Shown: piece after piece, positions 45,401 through 50,000 of the stretch
Numbering within the stretch: position 1 is the stretch's first letter
How the letters are laid out: each line of letters opens with the position of its first letter
Assembly (NCBI GenBank): GCA_016946835.1
Contig: JACVTC010000057.1
Span: 487,501-537,500, forward strand
Reading direction: 5' to 3'
DNA length: 50,000 nt
Source: Neocallimastix lanati (nom. inval.)
Taxonomy: Eukaryota > Neocallimastigomycota > Neocallimastigomycetes > Neocallimastigales > Neocallimastigaceae
Notes under the pieces: model-generated
Databases searched by the model: none
Seen by the model: the letters and a program-made list of their open reading frames with translations, nothing else
What the model was told of the DNA's origin: nothing
Position numbers and translations under genes: made by a program

Positions 45401-47028
45401 CTTTTTCTTTTTCTTTTTCTTTTTCTTTTTCTTTTTCTTTTCCATTTCCATTTTTATTTTTATTTTCATTTTTATTTTCATTTTCAATTTCATTTTCAAT
45501 TTCATTTTCATTTTTATTTTCATGTTCATTTTTATATTCATTTTCAAATTCATTTTCATTTTCATTTTTATTTTCATTCTCATTTTCATTATCTATATCT
45601 TGAGAATCACTTAAAATAGTAATAATTTCAGAATCTTCCTCTGAATTATCCTTAGATTGTAATATACTTTGCTGATATAAATTATTTTTTATATTATTTA
45701 GATCGTTGACCGTAAAAACCGTATTCTTTTTAAATGAAAGATTATTATTTTGTAGTAAATTTAAAGAATTATTATTTAAAAAATTGATTTGATTTTGATT
45801 GAAATATTGTTGTTGATAAGGAATATAGACATTATACATCCCATTTGGAAGAGGAGTGGTCATCTGTTTTGGAGACAACATTGAAGAGGTTATATTAAAT
45901 CCATTAGTAGTAGTTGAATTAGCAATAGTAGTTGTAGTAGTAATGGCATTAGTAATATTTTGTTGTTCCTTATTTTTTATACCCTCTATTCCACCTAATT
46001 GTTGAAGTATTTCTAATAATTTTTCTTTATGAACAGAAAGCAATGTATCAGATTCATAAAGTTTTTTCAATATATTGATATATTTTTCATCTAATTTATT
46101 AGGAGGTTCAATAAAATTTATAATATTAATAATTAAATTAAATATTTTATCAAAATAAATTCTTCCATTTTCATAGATTAATTGTTTCGAAAGAGGACTA
46201 ATAAAAAAGACTAAATCATTTTTAAAATTAAAAAATTCACAATCAGCATCCAAATTTTTTATGGATTTTACGATATCAGAAACGATATCTAATGTATTAT
46301 GAAGAACTTGAGTAATTAATAAACCTTCATTAGGTTTCACCTTTGCCCATTGTCTGCAACGATTAATTATCTGATATAAGAAATTAAATATGGCTGCCTC
46401 TAAACTATTTTTAATTTCAAAAACTTTAGTAATCTTCCTTATATTTGGAATCAATTTTTTAATAATCGCACCAATTGAATTAGAAAAATGAAGCATACAA
46501 AAAATATCTTTATCCTTGGATAAAACATTAAATTGATTTAATTTCTCAATAAATAATTTAATACACATGTCAGAATATTCTGAAAATACTAGAATAAGAG
46601 GATCTAGAATATCATCATCAATATTTTTAATCATAATTTTATCAAGAACTTTAGTGGTAATTTGATTAAGAGCATCATCACAAGAAAAAATATAATGGAC
46701 AAGTACAGCTATTTTCTCTTCATTAGAAAAATAATTTTTTAATGTATTAATAGTTTGTTCGGAAAACTCTTTAAATAAATTAAAAATATATCTTCTTATA
46801 AATACTAAATTATCGACATATTGATCATGGTTATGTCGATCTGAAAAAATAAATGATAATTTCTCAAAGCTTTTCATTAAAGTTTCAAATAATTCATTAT
46901 TGCTTTTTATGATATCAAATGAACAAAGATACCTCCATGTCAATAAATGTACCGATTTTATTTTAATTTTTTTAATTTCCTCATTGGTATCATCCAAATT
47001 AATTAAGTTGGTGAAATTATTATCATTG

Positions 47029-47059
<31 letters not shown>

Positions 47060-48572
47060 CATTATTATTATCATTATCATTATCATTTTTATCATTGGTC
47101 TTCATTTGATCATATATACACATCTTTTCATGGTTATCCTGTATAGATTTTGTATCTTCTTCTATTATCCTTTTAGCGATTTCCAGTAATTTAGATTGAT
47201 GATCTACTTCTTTCATTTCTTTCAAACAATATTGTAATAAAATATCGACAACTTCTACCTTTTTTAAATACTGTATAGTTTCATAAACAAATTGTTTAAA
47301 ACAATCCTGAGCTTCTTTACACCATTCATTAGATTGTTTAATAGTATATTTCCAAAGTTCCACGGAAACCAGAGCATAAACACATTCCGCTGACTCTGAA
47401 AAATAATATATCCAATTGAAATAGCTGCGTTTATTTTGTAAGGAATTAAAAATTTCAGGAGAGGATAATATTTTTTTGTAGGTTTCATTATTCAGAATAA
47501 TTTTAAATATTGAAACAACTTCGTTATAATTAGTTATTTTGGTATCCCAAATATTAAATGTTAATGATTTGAAAAAAGTTTCCATGGTATTAATAAAAAG
47601 TATGACATCTAAACTTTTCCAATGACCAAATAATGAAGTCATCAATTTAAATATCTGAATTGAGACACCAGATAATATAACCAAAATATCTGAATGGATT
47701 ACACTTATTATATAACAAATTCCATGTAAAAAAATATCAATATCTCCTGTAAAATGATAGTATTTATTTAATTTTCCATTTTCCAATGGTTGATATAAAT
47801 CTGAAGGTAATTTTTCCTCTAAATATAAAACTATTTCTTCAAAATAAGGTTTCAATTTATCGGCTTGAAAAGAAGGAAAAACTTCATTATTATTATTAGA
47901 AAAACTTTTTATTGCCCACAATCGAATAAAATCTGTATGATGAAGGGTGAAAAAAAGTATACTTGGAAAAACATTATTGAATAAAGTAAATTTTGTTTCT
48001 TTCTCCAGTAAGTATTGAAGAAGTTTTATGAAATTGGAATCTACATCCCACGATTTTAAAACTTTTGGAAATTTAAAAATTTCATAGAAAGGATAACTTG
48101 TTTGAGCTCTAATTTTTTTCCATAAAACAATATCTCCTGTAGAATTTAAGAGTTGTTCATATAAAAATTCTAAATGAGAAGAGATTCTCTTTGCATCCCA
48201 TTCCAGCATATCATTTACAAATTTATCTAACCCACTTTTGCCATACAATGGTAAAGAAATTTTATAAAACTGTGGAATTAGAACTTCATGATATTTATCA
48301 ATACAATTAGCACATTTTCTTAGTTGTGACTCTATTGCTTTGATAAATTTCAATAAAATTTCTGTTGGAGGACAAGAAAAACAGAACATAAGTTCAGTAC
48401 AAAATTCAGATCTTTGACAAATAATGCAATCCGGGTTTTTAATTACATATTTAATGGCAGTATTAAAAAATTGACTTTGAATTTCTTTATTGTTTCTATT
48501 ATTTATAAAACTAGTATAAAGTGCTGAAACTTTATTCCACTCTAACTTATTATTATTTTGATTTTCATTCAT
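40213..48572 (-). CDS. SEN1: SEN1/senataxin-type superfamily 1 RNA-DNA helicase
   Basis: Six exons, 48572-42599, 42312-41870, 41684-41616, 41439-41367, 41236-40449 and 40329-40213, join in phase and give 2487 aa. Residues about 1-900 are a helical Sen1 N-terminal region. About 1000-1360 is disordered, with Asn/Glu, Lys/Glu and Tyr-punctuated Asn runs. The helicase occupies about 1470-2140: GPPGTGKTRT (Walker A), IIDEAAQAIELSTL (motif II), GDPNQLPPTV (motif III), QYRMHP (IV), NTIDGFQGQEKDIIIF (V) and VGITRARNSLFIVG (VI). Sen1 unwinds RNA-DNA hybrids and terminates RNA polymerase II at non-coding and other transcripts. A C-terminal tail encoded by exons 3-6 is not conserved. It has three 32-residue repeats, a His-rich patch and an ending NKYPGRYSILKKH. 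The link to the tail exons rests on phase-consistent splice sites. A reading that stopped shortly after exon 2 would remove the tail. Confidence 0.92.
40689..40976 (-). repeat. three 96-bp (32-aa) tandem repeats in the SEN1 tail
   Basis: The units align without gaps: NTLSEIKSPILKEKYKEKVE, DTLSGINSPSLKERYKDKVE and ENPSRITSPSLKDRYREKIE, each followed by 12 charged residues. A degenerate fourth start is YNRIKSPLPP. All units keep Ser-Pro, Leu-Lys and Tyr positions. Confidence 0.85.
41531..41573. repeat. 20-bp perfect inverted repeat in a SEN1 intron
   Basis: 41531-41550 is the exact reverse complement of 41554-41573 with loop TAA. It lies inside the intron between exons 3 and 4 and would form a long RNA hairpin in the pre-mRNA. 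Confidence 0.9.
44605..44741 (-). repeat. Asn-Tyr low-complexity tract in SEN1
   Basis: AAT-type repeats encode about 45 residues of Asn interrupted by Tyr every 4-6 residues. It is in frame and part of the disordered segment before the helicase. Confidence 0.9.
45380..45440 (-). repeat. (Lys-Glu)n hexanucleotide repeat in SEN1
   Basis: A hexanucleotide repeat (TTTTTC on +) encodes about ten Glu-Lys pairs, adjoining an Asn/Glu/Lys region to 45590 with irregular hexamer repeats. Confidence 0.9.
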
Positions 48573-48630
48573 TTTTTTTTTTTTTTTTTCAACTATATAA
48601 ATTATATTAAATATGTGTATATATTTATGC

Positions 48631-48700
<70 letters not shown>

Positions 48701-49544
48701 TTTAATTTTTTAATATTTAAAATTTTTAAAATTGAAAATTACTCATCTATATTATTAAAATTGTGGTATATTTAAATTATTTATTTCTTTATTTATATTT
48801 ATTCATCTATTTAAAATAAAAGTCTATAATTACAATATAAAATTTAAAAATAAATAAGTAATAATAAAGACTCTATTATAATAAATATAAAAAGGAAAAA
48901 TAAATAAAAAAAAAAAAAAATTAATCCATAATTATTTTAATTAAATTTATATATAATTTTTAAACAATTATTTTTATTATGAAATATTGAATGATATTAT
49001 TTTGTTTTACTCTTTTTTCAAATATTTTTTAATCATATATTTTATTATTATTTTATTATGAATCTCACGAGATTATACTCCTTTTTTTTATATATATATA
49101 TATATATTTTAATCATATATTTTATTATTATTTTGTTATGAATCTTATTAGATTATACTCCTTTTTTTATATATATATATATATTTTTTTAATCATATAT
49201 TTTATTATGAATCTTATGAAATTTATTATAATTAAATATTTTGATTTTTTTTATACTTTAAAATTTTATAAAAGAATATTTTTCTTTTTTTTTTTTTTTT
49301 TTTTTTAGAAATCATAATTTTTTAATATATTTAAGTAAATTATAAAATAAAAAAAAAAAAAAAAAAAAATAATTAAAAAAAAAACGTTTCTTATTTTTTT
49401 AATTGTTCTTATTTCTATTTAAACCTTCAAAAATTTTATTATATTATTATTATATATATATAAATTTATTATTATTTATTTATTTATTTTTATTTATTAT
49501 TTATTATTTATTAATTAATTAATTAATTAATTAATTAATTAATT

Positions 49545-49575
<31 letters not shown>

Positions 49576-49718
49576 ATTTATTATTTAAAATAAATGTAAA
49601 ATAAAAATGAGCTATTTGTATATATCTATGTATAACATGGGATTATTCTATATAGAGCATAAAAGAGCCACACTCATTCAGAAAATTACTAATATTAACA
49701 CGATGTTCATCAATTGTC
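48573..49718. other. SEN1 upstream region with T14A54 and short tandem duplication
   Basis: Directly upstream of SEN1 lies T14 followed by A54 (48631-48698). Further on come three copies of a TTTAATCATATATTTTATTA-type unit (49028-49230) and a (TTAA)n tract (about 49510-49549). No coding sequence is seen. Confidence 0.65.
49028..49230. repeat. approximate ~80-bp tandem repeat, about 2.5 copies
   Basis: Copies begin near 49028, 49109 and 49188. The first two contain TATGAATCTCACGAGATTAT or a variant, then ACTCC, T7-8 and a (TA)n run. The third is shorter and diverges after TATGAATCTTATGA. Confidence 0.75.
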
Positions 49719-49783
49719 CTATTCACTACTAGTAGCGCAACAATTATTTTCATTGTCATTAATATTAACATTTCTATTTTCAC
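49719..49783 (-). CDS. possible terminal exon of a gene extending past the right edge
   Basis: Behind an acceptor (TTGATAG) the minus strand reads GENRNVNINDNENNCCATSSE and a stop (TAG at 49721-49719), with less biased composition than its surroundings. The putative intron upstream is a (TTA)n block like those in other introns here. A Cys-Cys near the C-terminus recalls prenylated small GTPases, but the extra residues after it do not fit. Too short to identify. Confidence 0.3.
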
Positions 49784-49787
49784 CTAT

Positions 49788-49790
49788 CAA

Positions 49791-49851
<61 letters not shown>

Positions 49852-49875
49852 TTATTATTATTATTATTATTATTA

Positions 49876-49912
<37 letters not shown>

Positions 49913-49915
49913 TTA
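49788..49915. repeat. (TTA)n with TTTTA interruptions
   Basis: About 128 bp of TTA repeat with two TTTTATTA phase shifts. It would be intronic if the terminal exon at 49719-49783 is real. Confidence 0.9.
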
Positions 49916-50000
49916 TTATTATTATAATTATAATTTTATACTAAAATATATATTTATTATATATATTATTATTTAACAAATATAATATATACGAAGATAA

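Noticed and set aside
45268-45603. Ser-Phe repeat frame on + and Met-Lys repeat frame on -
   Set aside because: Both are other-frame readings of the in-frame SEN1 charged repeat.
1-50000. Dictyostelium-like or Plasmodium-like origin
   Set aside because: Also AT-rich with Asn runs, but the Sok1-type TCP11 protein, the Ty3/gypsy element and overall gene set fit a fungus better; not proven.

Overview
The window is nuclear DNA from an extremely AT-rich eukaryote. Every multi-exon gene can be assembled with GT...AG introns that preserve phase. Genes are separated by long stretches of (TTA)n, (TA)n and poly(A)/poly(T) tracts of up to about 57 bases, and proteins carry Asn-, Lys- and Glu-rich low complexity. 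Gene content (Sen1, Prp39, Sok1/TCP11, Hus1, PDK1, SDHB), short introns and base composition fit an early-diverging fungus, and the style resembles anaerobic gut fungi (Neocallimastigomycota). That placement is inference, because no marker locus such as rRNA is present.

Layout from left to right. 1-3.1 kb is a degraded zone: the last two exons of a CTNNBL1-like gene (+), two copies of the 3' end of one LINE family (-), and an unidentified decayed reading frame. 3.6-5.9 kb holds a six-exon BSD-domain gene (-). 7.2-9.3 kb holds a PDK1-type kinase with a C-terminal PH domain (-). 9.3-15.3 kb is gene-poor but contains a 579-bp non-LTR insertion with a perfect 10-bp target-site duplication. 15.3-16.3 kb is a four-exon HUS1 gene (-) that lacks the middle of the protein. 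16.8-17.2 kb is a tRNA-derived SINE (-) with a perfect 12-bp target-site duplication. 17.25-25.44 kb is a complete, very young Ty3/gypsy retrotransposon (+). 25.6-26.1 kb is a SART1/SNU66 relic (-). 27.3-28.7 kb is SDHB (+). 29.7-33.7 kb is PRP39 (+, 13 exons). 34.6-38.8 kb is a TCP11/SOK1 gene (-). 40.2-48.6 kb is SEN1 (-, 6 exons, 2487 aa). A possible terminal exon of another gene lies at the right edge.

The host genes do not form one pathway. They cover signalling (PDK1, Sok1-like), DNA-damage checkpoint (HUS1), RNA processing (PRP39, SEN1, and the CTNNBL1 and SART1 fragments) and mitochondrial or hydrogenosomal metabolism (SDHB).

The most interesting system is the Ty3/gypsy element. Gag and pol are joined by what looks like a complete retrovirus-type -1 frameshift signal: TTTAAAC in the gag frame, a 7-nt spacer, a GC-rich 6-bp stem, and a loop-to-downstream pairing that makes an H-type pseudoknot. 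Its 1.5-kb leader has several strong stem-loops and eight ~40-bp tandem repeats, most able to fold into a hairpin. The primer-binding site does not match initiator tRNA-Met, the polypurine tract is atypical, and the protease motif is DSC instead of DSG/DTG.
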